A DNA stretch of 64,000 bases. Source: Oribacterium sp. WCC10. GTDB lineage: Bacteria > Bacillota > Clostridia > Lachnospirales > Lachnospiraceae. Shown piece by piece: positions 36,671-45,383 of this stretch. Where the stretch lies: positions 279,504 to 343,503 of the forward strand of contig NZ_FOPH01000001.1 in NCBI RefSeq assembly GCF_900113415.1, given 5' to 3'. The translations under genes were made by a program, and so were the position numbers. The notes below the pieces were generated by a model, which searched no databases, had not been told where the DNA came from, and saw nothing but the letters and a program-made list of their open reading frames with translations. How positions within the stretch are numbered: the first letter of the stretch is position 1; each line of letters opens with the position of its first letter.

Positions 36671-37567
36671 TTACATTTTCCTTCTGTAGAAACCTGTCTT
36701 CGTGCACTCGGAAAACCCCAATATCTCAAGTTCGAGAAGTATGGGGGTGAGTTCCGGTACAGGCATCCGGCATTTTGAAACAAGTGTATCGAGATGAACT
36801 GAATCTGTAGTCAGGATCTCGTACACCGCTTTTTGCTCGGGAGTCAGATTGGAGGTGTCTTTCCCGAAAAGTATCTGTTCACCTTGGGTTTTCAGATGAA
36901 GATATTCTAGAACATCCTCCGGAGAGGTCAGGATTTCGGCACCTTCTTTTATTAGCTGAATGCAGCCTTTTGACAGTGGGTCGGTGATTCGTCCGGGAAG
37001 GGCGAATACCTGTTTGCCCTGTTCAAGAGCATTGTTGACGGTGATAAAGGTTCCTGAACGTTCTCGGGCTTCTATGACGATGACCACGTCGGAAAGAGCC
37101 GAGATGATTCTGTTTCTTGATGCAAATTGTTTTGGAAGCGGAGGAGAATCAAGGGGTACTTCTGACATGATGCCTCCGCTGCTCCGTAGTATCTCATCGT
37201 ACAGCCGGTAGTTTCTTGCGGGATAACAGATATTGATTCCGCATCCCAGAACCGCAAAGGTGTGTCCGTTACCCTCCAGGGCACCCCACTGTCCTGCGCT
37301 GTCAGCTCCCAGCGCCATTCCGCTTACAATGCCAATTCCCTGTGAAGCAAGTACTCTACCGAAGGTTCTTGCCACATCAAGGCCGTATTCTGTTGAGGTT
37401 CTGGAGCCAATGATGGCTACGGTAGGCATGTCATCAGGTGGGAGGCTTCCTTTTACATATAGAGTGCCAGGTGGATTGGATATCTGTCTTAAACGTTCAG
37501 GATAGTCTTTATCGAGAGGTGTCAGTTCTCGGACCTGCATTTTGAAATTCATGTCCTGAGCTGTCAT
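36671..37567 (-). CDS. dprA: DNA processing protein DprA
   Basis: DprA (Smf) binds incoming single-stranded DNA in natural transformation and loads RecA. The Rossmann-like core is complete: VAIIGSRTSTEYGLDVA, IVSGMALGADSAGQWGAL, FAVLGCGINICYPARN, FASRNRIISALSDVVIVIEA and TVNNALEQGKQVFALPG. The N-terminal SAM-like domain is short, and a C-terminal winged-helix-like part ends the 298 residues. The start overlaps the yifB stop by four bases, so the two are translationally coupled. Confidence 0.95.
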   Translation of the reverse strand: MTAQDMNFKMQVRELTPLDKDYPERLRQISNPPGTLYVKGSLPPDDMPTVAIIGSRTSTEYGLDVARTFGRVLASQGIGIVSGMALGADSAGQWGALEGNGHTFAVLGCGINICYPARNYRLYDEILRSSGGIMSEVPLDSPPLPKQFASRNRIISALSDVVIVIEARERSGTFITVNNALEQGKQVFALPGRITDPLSKGCIQLIKEGAEILTSPEDVLEYLHLKTQGEQILFGKDTSNLTPEQKAVYEILTTDSVHLDTLVSKCRMPVPELTPILLELEILGFSECTKTGFYRRKM

Positions 37568-39321
37568 TTATTGCACCTCCTGCCATTTGATTTCTGGTTT
37601 CCGGAAACGGAAATTCCGGGATATTCAGGTGTTGATTCTGATTTTGAACATCTATTTTTTCCGGATACAGCGATCTCCGGTTTATCAGAGTCTTTTCTGA
37701 TTGTTTTTGTACGTCTGTTTGAAAGCCTGAAAGCTCCTCTGATTCGTTCATTAGAATCCGGGCTCCGAAAGACTTCCTCAGTGGCACCATACAGGTGATC
37801 CTCGAGGCCCCTGTAGCTTACGGCTTCGCTCAGATGGCTGATACTTATATCCTGCGCTCCTTCAAGATCCGCGATGGTTCTTGCTACTTTCAGAACCTTG
37901 TGATAGGTCCTCATTGACATGGATTTAAGTTCGAAGATTCTGCCGATGAAGTTTCGGCTTTCGTCATTAAGCTTACAGAATTGTTCGATATCTTTCGCGC
38001 TCATATCAGCGTTAACGTTCAGACTGCCTGATGCCGCAAAACGTTTGGCTTGCAGAGTTCTTGCGGTTTGCACCATTTCGCGTAGTTCTTCTGAACTTAT
38101 GGAGGATGTTTTGCTTGTGACCTCACTGAAGCTTACAGGAGACACTTCAACACATAGATCGATACGTTCCAGAATTGGTTTTGATATGCCCCGTTGATAA
38201 TGTCTTATCTGACTTTCGGTGCAATGACATTTATTTCTGTCCGGGTAATACCCGCAGGGACAGGGATTCATGGCCGCAACGAGCATGCAGTCTGCAGGGT
38301 ACAGAAAACTGCCGTTTAAACGGTTTATGACAACTTTCTTTTCTTCCAGCGGCTGACGGAGAGCTTCTATAGATGCCTTTGAGAAAAGAGGCAGCTCGTC
38401 CAGGAAAAGAACGCCCTTGGATGCAAGAGCTATCTCTCCGGGTACGATGCCGGAGGATGACGAACCGCCTACAAGTGCAGGCGTTGTTATAGTGTGATGT
38501 GGTGTCCGGAACGGACGTTGATTCATGAGTGCGGAACCTTCGGGTAGAAGTCCTGCGATAGAATAGATTTTGGTGATTTCGATATTTTCTTCTCTCGTGA
38601 GTCTGGGAAGAATCGTAGGGATACGTCGGGCTATCATGGTTTTGCCGGAACCGGCGACACCGGAAAGCAACAGGTTGTGTCCGCCTGCTGCGGCTATCAG
38701 CGCCGCCCTCACGGAAAATGACTGACCGTGTATGTCGGAGAAGTCTACAGAGTAAGACTCTTCGGACTTCTGAATCATGGGAGTCTCACGGGGATAATCA
38801 CGGAAACTTTCTCTTTTGGAAATGATATTACACAGGTCTGTCAGATCTTCAACACCAAGTATATCCATGCCGGAAACCACCAATGCTTCCTGTGCGTTGA
38901 TTTTCGGTACAACAGCACCTTTCAGTCCGGCATTTTTCATTTCTGTTACGATAGGGAGAATTCCGTTTACATGTCGTATTCTTCCGTCAAGTCCCAGCTC
39001 TCCGACGAAACCGTAATCGTCCAGAGAGAAAGAATTGTCCAAAAAGATAGACTTCAAGATGCCGGTGGCTATGGCAAGGTCAAAATAAGTTCCGTCCTTT
39101 CGCCTGTCTGCCGGTGCCAGATTGATGGTGAGTCTTTTTGGGGGAATGTTTATGCCGGCATTTCTGAGAGCTACCTGGCAGCGATCCAGTGATTCTCTGA
39201 CCGAAGCAGAAACATTACCCACGATGACAAATTTAGGTAAACCGTCGCTTTCATCGACCTCTACTGTGACGATGAAACCGTCCATGCCGGATAAACCGGC
39301 ACTTTTAATTTTTGCTAACAT
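37564..39321 (-). CDS. YifB/ComM family Mg-chelatase-like AAA+ ATPase
   Basis: Homologue of ComM, a helicase that promotes branch migration during transformation in Haemophilus and Vibrio. The N-terminal Lon-protease-like fold (residues 1-170) leads to a Walker A GVAGSGKT near residue 220, the arginine/sensor segments, a Cys-rich patch CPCGYYPDRNKCHC typical of the family, and a C-terminal Mg_chelatase_C domain. At 585 residues it is about 70 longer than usual; the extra tail after the domain is Ser/Lys/Arg-rich and of low complexity. The operon with dprA is common in Firmicutes. Confidence 0.92.
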   Translation of the reverse strand: MLAKIKSAGLSGMDGFIVTVEVDESDGLPKFVIVGNVSASVRESLDRCQVALRNAGINIPPKRLTINLAPADRRKDGTYFDLAIATGILKSIFLDNSFSLDDYGFVGELGLDGRIRHVNGILPIVTEMKNAGLKGAVVPKINAQEALVVSGMDILGVEDLTDLCNIISKRESFRDYPRETPMIQKSEESYSVDFSDIHGQSFSVRAALIAAAGGHNLLLSGVAGSGKTMIARRIPTILPRLTREENIEITKIYSIAGLLPEGSALMNQRPFRTPHHTITTPALVGGSSSSGIVPGEIALASKGVLFLDELPLFSKASIEALRQPLEEKKVVINRLNGSFLYPADCMLVAAMNPCPCGYYPDRNKCHCTESQIRHYQRGISKPILERIDLCVEVSPVSFSEVTSKTSSISSEELREMVQTARTLQAKRFAASGSLNVNADMSAKDIEQFCKLNDESRNFIGRIFELKSMSMRTYHKVLKVARTIADLEGAQDISISHLSEAVSYRGLEDHLYGATEEVFRSPDSNERIRGAFRLSNRRTKTIRKDSDKPEIAVSGKNRCSKSESTPEYPGISVSGNQKSNGRRCNK

Positions 39322-39403
39322 ATAACCTCGTTTCAGAGGAATGTTTATAACCGTTTAAGAACATAGCATATTTCAGGTCGGCTGATAAGGTCTAAAAAAC
39401 GAC

Positions 39404-39530
39404 TATATGATGATGCAGCATACCTGCCTTCAATTTTTAATCGAAGGAGCCATGAGGCTTTTAGTGCTTCAAAGGAATCTGTAAGGATTCCTGCTTTATG
39501 CACACGAATGCGTGCTGCGCATCATATGAT
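39404..39530. repeat. Family A central-module element, copy A3 (reverse)
   Basis: ATATGATGATGCAGCA at the left and TGCTGCGCATCATAT at the right are inverted repeats, so this copy folds end to end. On the minus strand the interior reads AGCAGGAATCCTTACAGATT, CCTTTGAAGC and GGCTCCTTCGATTAAAAATT with short gaps, matching A1 26530-26605 almost base for base. No gene lies in the 235-bp gap it occupies. Confidence 0.75.
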
Positions 39531-39556
39531 ACAAGAGCCAAAAGAATGAGGAACAT

Positions 39557-40645
39557 TCACTTCATGAACCACTCAAATTCTTTCGGAGGTTCTGCGGTTA
39601 TGGTATGACCTGCAAGATGGTTAAGGACACCGCATAAATCTGTCGGGAATGTAAGCTGCCATGAATGAAGAAGCTGCCGGTTGACAGATGCAATCCCTTT
39701 ATAATGCTTGTTTTTCTTGATATCGCCATACTTTGGGTCGCCTATGATGGGGTGCCCAATGGATGCAAGATGCGCACGTATCTGATGAGTCTTTCCGGTA
39801 ATCAGGTGAACCTTCAGAACGGTGTACTCATCCGTACTTTTCACGGGACTGTATGCGGTATTTATCTCTGATGCGTCCTTGAACATTTCCTTTTTGATGA
39901 TGACTTTGTTATGCTTTTCGTCCTTGAAAAGATACCCGCTGATTTTCTTTGTTTCGTCAATCCTTCCGCATACAATGGCAAGATAGTACTTTTCTACGGT
40001 ACGTTCTCTCAGAAGTTCAGCCAGAGTCTGAAGAGCCGGAAGAGTTTTTCCGAAGAGGATGAGTCCTGAGGTATTTCTGTCCAGACGGTTTGCAATCCCT
40101 GGTTTAAATGTCTTGAGCTGCTGCTCTGTCAGTTCTCCTTTTTCGATGAGATACATGAGGCAAAGCTCGTTTATGGAGACATTACCGGGCTCTGCCTGCT
40201 GGCTGAGCCATCCTGCGGGTTTATCAATCATCAGAATATGGCTGTCTTCATATACTATCTGTTTTTTAAGAGCATCTAATGACAGACTATTTGTCTTTCT
40301 GCTCTTAATATTCTCTGCTCTTGAAGAGTTTTCGGCGCTGCCGGAGTTGACAGACTTTATGCCTGGCTTTTTTGAATGGCCATTTTCTCCGGAAGAATGT
40401 AAAACTCCTGTTATACCGGATGTTCCACCGGTCATTTTTTCCAGTGTTTCATCGGAGAAATAAATCTTTATAATGTCTCCGTCTTTGAGAATCTCTTTTC
40501 CCTCTGCCTTTTTATCATTCAGAACGATATTCTTTTTTCTGAGCATTTTGTAGATGAAGCTGGTGTTCGCGTTTGACAGATACTTGTGTAAAAGTTTGTC
40601 CATGCGCTGACCTGCTTCATTCAGTGATATGTTTAATTCTTTCAA
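39557..40645 (-). CDS. RluA-family pseudouridine synthase with S4 domain
   Basis: 362 residues. An S4 RNA-binding domain at 1-60 (SLNEAGQRMDKLLHKYL) is followed by a long charged linker (70-140) and the RluA catalytic domain. The catalytic aspartate is in NRLDRNTSGLILFGK near residue 190, and the later motif TGKTHQIRAHLASIGHPIIGDPKYG is intact. It is of the RluC/RluD type acting on large-subunit rRNA, though the exact target cannot be assigned. The linker is unusually long and Ser/Lys-rich. Confidence 0.9.
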   Translation of the reverse strand: MKELNISLNEAGQRMDKLLHKYLSNANTSFIYKMLRKKNIVLNDKKAEGKEILKDGDIIKIYFSDETLEKMTGGTSGITGVLHSSGENGHSKKPGIKSVNSGSAENSSRAENIKSRKTNSLSLDALKKQIVYEDSHILMIDKPAGWLSQQAEPGNVSINELCLMYLIEKGELTEQQLKTFKPGIANRLDRNTSGLILFGKTLPALQTLAELLRERTVEKYYLAIVCGRIDETKKISGYLFKDEKHNKVIIKKEMFKDASEINTAYSPVKSTDEYTVLKVHLITGKTHQIRAHLASIGHPIIGDPKYGDIKKNKHYKGIASVNRQLLHSWQLTFPTDLCGVLNHLAGHTITAEPPKEFEWFMK

Positions 40646-40657
40646 TGTTTCGTCTCT

Positions 40658-41446
40658 CTACTTTATGTTGTTTTTACCTGAAAAGTTGGCAAGTCTCATT
40701 CCCAGGAGAATGGCTTTTATGGGTACAAGCTTTGTGATGATCATAAGAGCCTTCATGGTTATGCCATACACAGATATTTCTGATTTCAGTATGCTGTCTC
40801 TGAGAGCCAGTCTGCAAACCTTTTCGGGATCTGCCATAAAAAGGTACTTATATACCGGTATATTTCCTGTGGTTTCGGCAATGTCAAAAAATTCAGTTCT
40901 GACAGGCCCCGGACACACTGCCGTAACGTAACATCCTGTTTCGTGAAGCTCTTCGTTCAGACTTCTTGAAAAACTGAGAACATAGGACTTTCCTGCTGCG
41001 TAAACGGCAAATGCAGGCTGCGGAAGGAATGCTGCACCTGATGCAAAGTTTATGATCCTTGAATGTTCTGACATATAGGGAATGCTTAGTTTACAGATGC
41101 CGGTAAGTGCACGTATGTTAAGGTCTATCATTCCCAGCTGATCAGCCAAACCTATAGATTTTACTTTGCCGATTTTGCCATAGCCTGCTGCATTTACAAG
41201 AAATACGATTTCAGGTCTGTTTTCATCCAATGCTTTTTCATAGTCGTTCAGGAAATGTATATCCTGCAGATCTGCAGTGAAAATCCTGCATGGAGTGTGA
41301 AGTTCATCTTTCAATGCTTCAAGGCGATCCGTACGGCGGCCTAATAGCCAGAACTCCTGAATGTTTGGAATGTTTTTTTCTATTGTTAAAGCCATGAGGC
41401 GCCCCATACCTGATGTTGCACCTGTTATGATAGCTGTTTTCATCAT
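40658..41446 (-). CDS. Short-chain dehydrogenase/reductase
   Basis: 262-residue classical SDR. The cofactor loop TGATSGMGR is at residues 8-16, the NAAG structural motif (LVNAAGYGK) near 85 and the catalytic YxxxK as YAAGK near 150, preceded by a Ser-containing FASGAAF segment. Substrate unknown. The C-terminal part is hydrophobic and basic (ITKLVPIKAILLGMRLANF), which may attach it to the membrane. 12 bp downstream of the pseudouridine synthase start, so the two genes are co-transcribed with this gene first. Confidence 0.88.
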   Translation of the reverse strand: MMKTAIITGATSGMGRLMALTIEKNIPNIQEFWLLGRRTDRLEALKDELHTPCRIFTADLQDIHFLNDYEKALDENRPEIVFLVNAAGYGKIGKVKSIGLADQLGMIDLNIRALTGICKLSIPYMSEHSRIINFASGAAFLPQPAFAVYAAGKSYVLSFSRSLNEELHETGCYVTAVCPGPVRTEFFDIAETTGNIPVYKYLFMADPEKVCRLALRDSILKSEISVYGITMKALMIITKLVPIKAILLGMRLANFSGKNNIK

Positions 41447-41492
41447 ATACCTCGTTTTCGTTTCGATAAGTATACATTAAAACAAAACATAA

Positions 41493-41521
41493 AAAAACGG
41501 AAGTCATATGACTTCCGTTTG
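41493..41521 (-). terminator. Terminator hairpin, second of two after tRNA-Leu
   Basis: AAACGGAAGTC AT GACTTCCGTTT is perfectly self-complementary and followed by TTTT on the minus strand. Confidence 0.85.
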
Positions 41522-41624
41522 ATATGCGGAGGATGGGGCGCTAGGCGCCAGTGGCGCCTGCTTAGCGCCGACCGAAGCGGAGCGTAGATTGAACCCACGT
41601 GGGTTCCAAGGACACTTCGATACG
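41522..41624 (-). other. Duplicated 3' end of tRNA-Leu with GC-rich hairpin insert
   Basis: ATGCGGAGGATGGG at 41523-41537 repeats the 3' end of the neighbouring tRNA-Leu (41663-41677). Between lies CGCTAGGCGCCAGTGGCGCC plus TGCTTAGCGCCG, a GC-rich self-complementary stretch, and then GATTGAACCCACGTGGGTTC, which resembles a T-arm. The unit looks like a broken tRNA copy or an attachment-type duplication. Confidence 0.5.
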
Positions 41625-41658
41625 AAAAAAGTTCTCTTGCTTAGCAAGAGAACTTTTT
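41625..41658 (-). terminator. Terminator of tRNA-Leu
   Basis: AAAGTTCTCTTGC TAA GCAAGAGAACTTT and a following T run on the minus strand, 6 bp beyond the tRNA. Confidence 0.92.
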
Positions 41659-41663
41659 GATTA

Positions 41664-41747
41664 TGCGGAGGATGGGACTTGAACCCACACGTCCTACCGG
41701 ACACAAGATCCTTAGTCTTGCCTGTCTGCCAATTTCAGCACCTCCGC
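41664..41747 (-). tRNA. tRNA-Leu (anticodon AAG)
   Basis: 84 nt with acceptor stem GCGGAGG/CCTCCGC and discriminator A. The anticodon stem is CAAGA/TCTTG with loop CTAAGGA, so positions 34-36 read AAG (codon CUU). A class II long variable arm (TGTCCGGTAGGACG) and a T-arm with TTCAAGT are present. CCA is not encoded. An A at position 34 implies deamination to inosine. Confidence 0.95.
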
Positions 41748-41758
41748 GCGACTCGTAT

Positions 41759-41787
41759 ATATTAGCAACTGAATGTATTTATGTCAA
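41759..41787 (-). promoter_or_regulatory. Promoter of tRNA-Leu
   Basis: TTGACA (41782-41787), 17-bp spacer and TAATAT (41759-41764) on the minus strand, with the tRNA 5' end 12 bp beyond the -10. Confidence 0.88.
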
Positions 41788-41860
41788 CAAGCATTTTGAA
41801 AAAATCGAGAAAAATTCTCTTTTTATTGTGACAGTTCAGTTGGAGATTGAGTTCTTATCA

Positions 41861-41901
41861 GAATCAGAGGGCATCGTTTTTAGATCAATGCCCTCTGATT
41901 C
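41861..41901 (-). terminator. Stem-loop after the PIN-like gene
   Basis: GAATCAGAGGGCAT and ATGCCCTCTGATTC pair around a 13-base loop. No T run follows on the minus strand, so termination is uncertain. Confidence 0.6.
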
Positions 41902-42008
41902 GAACTAACTCAAGCCCCGACTGAGGCATCATCTTCAATTTCTGTCAATCTGATGGATCTTATATCACATATCAGATGCCGGTGTAGCTTTGAAGTATCA
42001 TTGGTCAG

Positions 42009-44123
42009 TCATTTAGCCGGAAGATCAGCAGTGACTTTTTTCTCTGCAGCCTTTCTCTTCTTGATGTCTTCCTGAACAGTCTTTTTGCTTACATCATATA
42101 CTGCCTTACCCTGCTCTTTTCCGAATGCCTTTATAAGGCGGACATAATAGGTATGAAGGGTGTTGGCTGTGCGGCCGTACTTCTCTGCTGCTTCATCAGG
42201 ATTTACGGTTATTATGGTTTCCGGTGCAGCGTTTGCTGCGGATGATTCCTTTACGGAATTCTCTGCGGCATCAGATGCCTTGACTTCAGCAGTCACTTTT
42301 GGCTTTCTGCCGCGTTTTGACTTTGTGCTCTTTTCTGCAGTTTTCTTTTCAGTCTTTTTCTCAGCGGTTTTACGGCTGCTTTTGCTGCTCTTTTTTGCAG
42401 ATGCAGAAGTTGTCTTGTCATCGTTCGCTGAGTTATCATCCGAAACAGTCTCAGTAGCTTCTGATGATGTATCCTTTAGGACTTCCTGTGCGGTGTCGGC
42501 AGCTTTTACAGTATTATCGTCAGACTCGGCTGCACTTTCTGCAGTGGTTTCTTTGCCTGATTCTTTAACTGTCTTTTTAGTGCGGCCTCTTCTCTTCGAA
42601 GCTGTAGTTTTGGTGGATTTTTTCTTTTTCTCTGAGTCCTTCTTCACCTCTGTGACTTCAGAAAGTGTGTCTTCTGATGAAGCGACAGCAGTAACGTCGG
42701 TTTCGGAAGTTGCCTGAGAGAAAACATTATCAGTTGAATCAGCGGTAAGCTCTTCGTTGGATGTTTCTGCAGTATCATTACTGATATTTGAAGAATCTGA
42801 AGCTTCGGATTCAATCTTTGAAGTGAGCTCCTCTACTACTTTATTAACGAAATTAGCTCCGGCTTCTTCCAGGATATCCATCACAGTCCTTTTTTCTGTG
42901 GTGTTCTCCGTTGCGTCCACGGTCTTTTCGCCTTCAGTACCGTTAGAAATATTACCGGATTCGGCAGCAGTATCTTTTGAATCTGGTGTTACGGCACTTT
43001 CCTGATTCTCGTCACCGACTTTCTTCATCATGCGGGAAACCGGATCATATACAAACTGAACTCTGTTAGGGTCGAACTTGGGCTCGGTTTTTGCCAATGC
43101 AGTATTCTTTTCAGGTCTCACAACTATCGAGGTCTTTTCAGGCTCGGCCTTTATGATAGCCTTTGGCTTATCGTCCTGTTTCTGTACGGCTTCTGCCTTC
43201 TTCTGATTTTCGATACGGGAGGCTTCATTTACCTTGCTGATTCCGTCATAGCCGCCGTGATTGTAGACATTATCCTTATTGCGGTTGTCCTGTCTCTGCC
43301 TGCTGCCTGTTTTTGACGAAGTATCCTCACGTCTTGATTTATCGGCATTTTTCCTTCCGGAGGTCTTGTCTTCCGATCTGACACGATCTGAAGTTTCGTT
43401 GTTGCGGTTTCTGCCACGTGATGAAGCGGCCTTGAACCTGTCGGTTCTTGATTCGTGTTCTTCGGTGACAGCAGCCGGTGCTGATTCTGTTTTTACTTCT
43501 TCCTTCTCCTGAGTCGAAGCCGCATTGCTAAGCTGCTTTGCAAGCTGGTCTGCCGGAGTTTCTCCCATCAGAGGATTCGGAATAAGTGATGCCGGCTCAG
43601 ATACTTCTGTGAAGTTGATGTGTTTGTTTTTTCTGCGCTGATTCATCCTGCTTAATGTAGGACGGGTAGGAATCGTGTTCATGGTGGCAAATGACTCTAC
43701 CAGAGTAGCCTTCTGTGCGCGTTCCTTGCACAAGCGAATACGTTCATCATCATTTTTTTCAGAGTTAAGAAAACATTCTCTGATTGTTTCACCAAGTAAT
43801 ATCTCGGCGCCTCTAAGGCTGTGCCAGAAGTCCCGGACAGCGGCGTAGCCCTTGTCCTTGGAAACGATACATATCTTCTCCCCCGACTCAAGGAACATAC
43901 CGGTTGTGGAGGCAATGTACATATCGAGAGCATTGCTGTGCTGCTTTAGAAGTTTAACAAGACTTACATGTACATTTCTGCTTTTTAAATCGGTAACCAT
44001 ACCGCGTGTTACAGCACTGTTCTCATCACTGTAGTACATAACCAGGGTGTCGTTTTCATTGAGGTACTCGTATCCATCAAGCCCGGATACATGGGTGTTT
44101 TCAAAATCAACTAAAATTATCAC
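42009..44123 (-). CDS. PIN-like (NYN-type) nuclease domain protein with long disordered charged region
   Basis: I start at a GTG at 44123 with AGGAG seven bases upstream, giving 704 residues; the in-frame ATG at 44153 has no such site. Residues 1-130 form a PIN-like/NYN ribonuclease fold with acidic residues at D6 (ILVDFEN), D67 (ALDMYIA) and D90 (SKDKGY), consistent with a metal-dependent active site. Residues about 150-640 are low complexity, rich in Glu, Ser, Thr, Lys and Ala, with basic patches such as KRGRKPK. The last 60 residues (YGRTANTLHTYYVRLIKAFG) look helical and conserved-like. It is co-transcribed with the preceding gene (51 bp gap). Function unknown; an RNA-directed role is inference. 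Confidence 0.75.
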   Translation of the reverse strand: MIILVDFENTHVSGLDGYEYLNENDTLVMYYSDENSAVTRGMVTDLKSRNVHVSLVKLLKQHSNALDMYIASTTGMFLESGEKICIVSKDKGYAAVRDFWHSLRGAEILLGETIRECFLNSEKNDDERIRLCKERAQKATLVESFATMNTIPTRPTLSRMNQRRKNKHINFTEVSEPASLIPNPLMGETPADQLAKQLSNAASTQEKEEVKTESAPAAVTEEHESRTDRFKAASSRGRNRNNETSDRVRSEDKTSGRKNADKSRREDTSSKTGSRQRQDNRNKDNVYNHGGYDGISKVNEASRIENQKKAEAVQKQDDKPKAIIKAEPEKTSIVVRPEKNTALAKTEPKFDPNRVQFVYDPVSRMMKKVGDENQESAVTPDSKDTAAESGNISNGTEGEKTVDATENTTEKRTVMDILEEAGANFVNKVVEELTSKIESEASDSSNISNDTAETSNEELTADSTDNVFSQATSETDVTAVASSEDTLSEVTEVKKDSEKKKKSTKTTASKRRGRTKKTVKESGKETTAESAAESDDNTVKAADTAQEVLKDTSSEATETVSDDNSANDDKTTSASAKKSSKSSRKTAEKKTEKKTAEKSTKSKRGRKPKVTAEVKASDAAENSVKESSAANAAPETIITVNPDEAAEKYGRTANTLHTYYVRLIKAFGKEQGKAVYDVSKKTVQEDIKKRKAAEKKVTADLPAK

Positions 44124-44174
44124 GAGATTTCTCCTGCAAATATAGACAGTCACTCAGGACTGCCGAAATGATTA

Positions 44175-45338
44175 TCAGAAATCATCGTCATCAAAATCAT
44201 CATAGAAATCATAATCCTCAGGATCATGACCGTCGAAGCAGGAATCACTGTCACTTTCATAGTATTTCCCGATGATAAAGCCGGTTTCTTCCAACGGCTT
44301 CGGGACATTTTCTTTCGTGCAGTATACGATTTCGGAAATAATAGCTATCTTCTTTTTGGTGACATTTTTAGCCGGAATAATGACCAGATCTCCAATATTG
44401 AGATCTTCGTCCAGAGTACGATAATAGTAACTTTTCCCCTCGGTATCCGATACTGAAAGATAAATAAGTTCACCTTTTTTTAGACCATGTCTGTATAAAC
44501 GTTCGTCAAAGATCGGCCCGTAAAGACCGAAGAAAGACATGGTTTCATGGAGATCAACCAGAAGCTCGCGCCAGTCGTCAGGAACACCGAAACGATCATA
44601 AGTGCGTTTGAAACCTGCCGTTTTGCCATTTTGATAAATGAGTCGGACGGAAATGACGGGCTTGCCGGGATCTATGTGATTGTAGCTTTTGTTTTCGAAA
44701 TCATGAAAGTATCTTTCACAATTGCCTAAAAGATGATCGATGATTTCAGGTACGTTGTATTCATGCTTTACGGAGGTGTGATCATTGGGGACTTGTGTAT
44801 AGCGGAGAACTCCTTCTCTACGGTCGATGGTCAGAGTCTCGCTGTAAGGTATCGCTTTTTTGACATGACACTGATTGACATAATCGTAACCCTTAAGTGT
44901 CCGTGTCTCATGAAAAACGATATCCAGATGTGAAAGTCCGTTAAGATGTACTGCGTGTGATTCATTAACAAGACCTGTTACAAGGTCAATAAATTTATCC
45001 CAGTTCTTTGGGTATGCGCCATCTCCGGTGAATGCCAGAGTTTCACAACCGAGTTCTTTGTAGATGAGGCTCCAGTGGGCATCCATGAGAGGAGACTGTT
45101 TGCGATTATCCGCAGCAGTTCTTTCATAATGATCTTTCCAGCGGTATACATGAATCTCCTGAAGTTTATCAAGAAAGTTATCGGCTATGCTTTCCGGAAC
45201 CTTGACTATGATACCGGGATCTGTATCAAGTGGTGAACGGTCATAGGAATAGCGCAAATGTCCGTTTTGAGTCCATATGTTTATGGAACTTTCACCAACA
45301 CCAAATCCGTCGATACGTAGTTTGAGCAGTTCGAGCAT
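44175..45338 (-). CDS. Uncharacterised protein with duplicated domain and acidic tail
   Basis: The ATG at 45338 follows AAAGGAGGT and gives 387 residues; the longer frame to 45464 runs into a repeat element. I do not recognise the family. Residues about 22-127 and 173-275 look like two copies of one domain: both begin with a beta pair (NGHLRYSY / EGVLRYTQ), have VPE-containing helices, a strand pair (WSLIYKELGCETLAF / VSVRLIYQNGKTAGF) and a closing helix (NWDKFIDLV / DWRELLVDL). Residues 300-358 resemble a small beta barrel (NIGDLVIIPAK...IAIISEIV). The end is a run of Asp/Tyr/Phe. First gene of a two-gene unit with the PIN-like nuclease. Confidence 0.7.
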   Translation of the reverse strand: MLELLKLRIDGFGVGESSINIWTQNGHLRYSYDRSPLDTDPGIIVKVPESIADNFLDKLQEIHVYRWKDHYERTAADNRKQSPLMDAHWSLIYKELGCETLAFTGDGAYPKNWDKFIDLVTGLVNESHAVHLNGLSHLDIVFHETRTLKGYDYVNQCHVKKAIPYSETLTIDRREGVLRYTQVPNDHTSVKHEYNVPEIIDHLLGNCERYFHDFENKSYNHIDPGKPVISVRLIYQNGKTAGFKRTYDRFGVPDDWRELLVDLHETMSFFGLYGPIFDERLYRHGLKKGELIYLSVSDTEGKSYYYRTLDEDLNIGDLVIIPAKNVTKKKIAIISEIVYCTKENVPKPLEETGFIIGKYYESDSDSCFDGHDPEDYDFYDDFDDDDF

Positions 45339-45383
45339 AAGGATGACCTCCTTTGTTTTGAACATCAGGAATTTTCTATTAAA

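Noticed and set aside
41504..41704. 66-codon minus-strand frame across the tRNA-Leu end and two terminators
   Set aside because: It consists of tRNA, hairpin and terminator sequence and is not protein-like.
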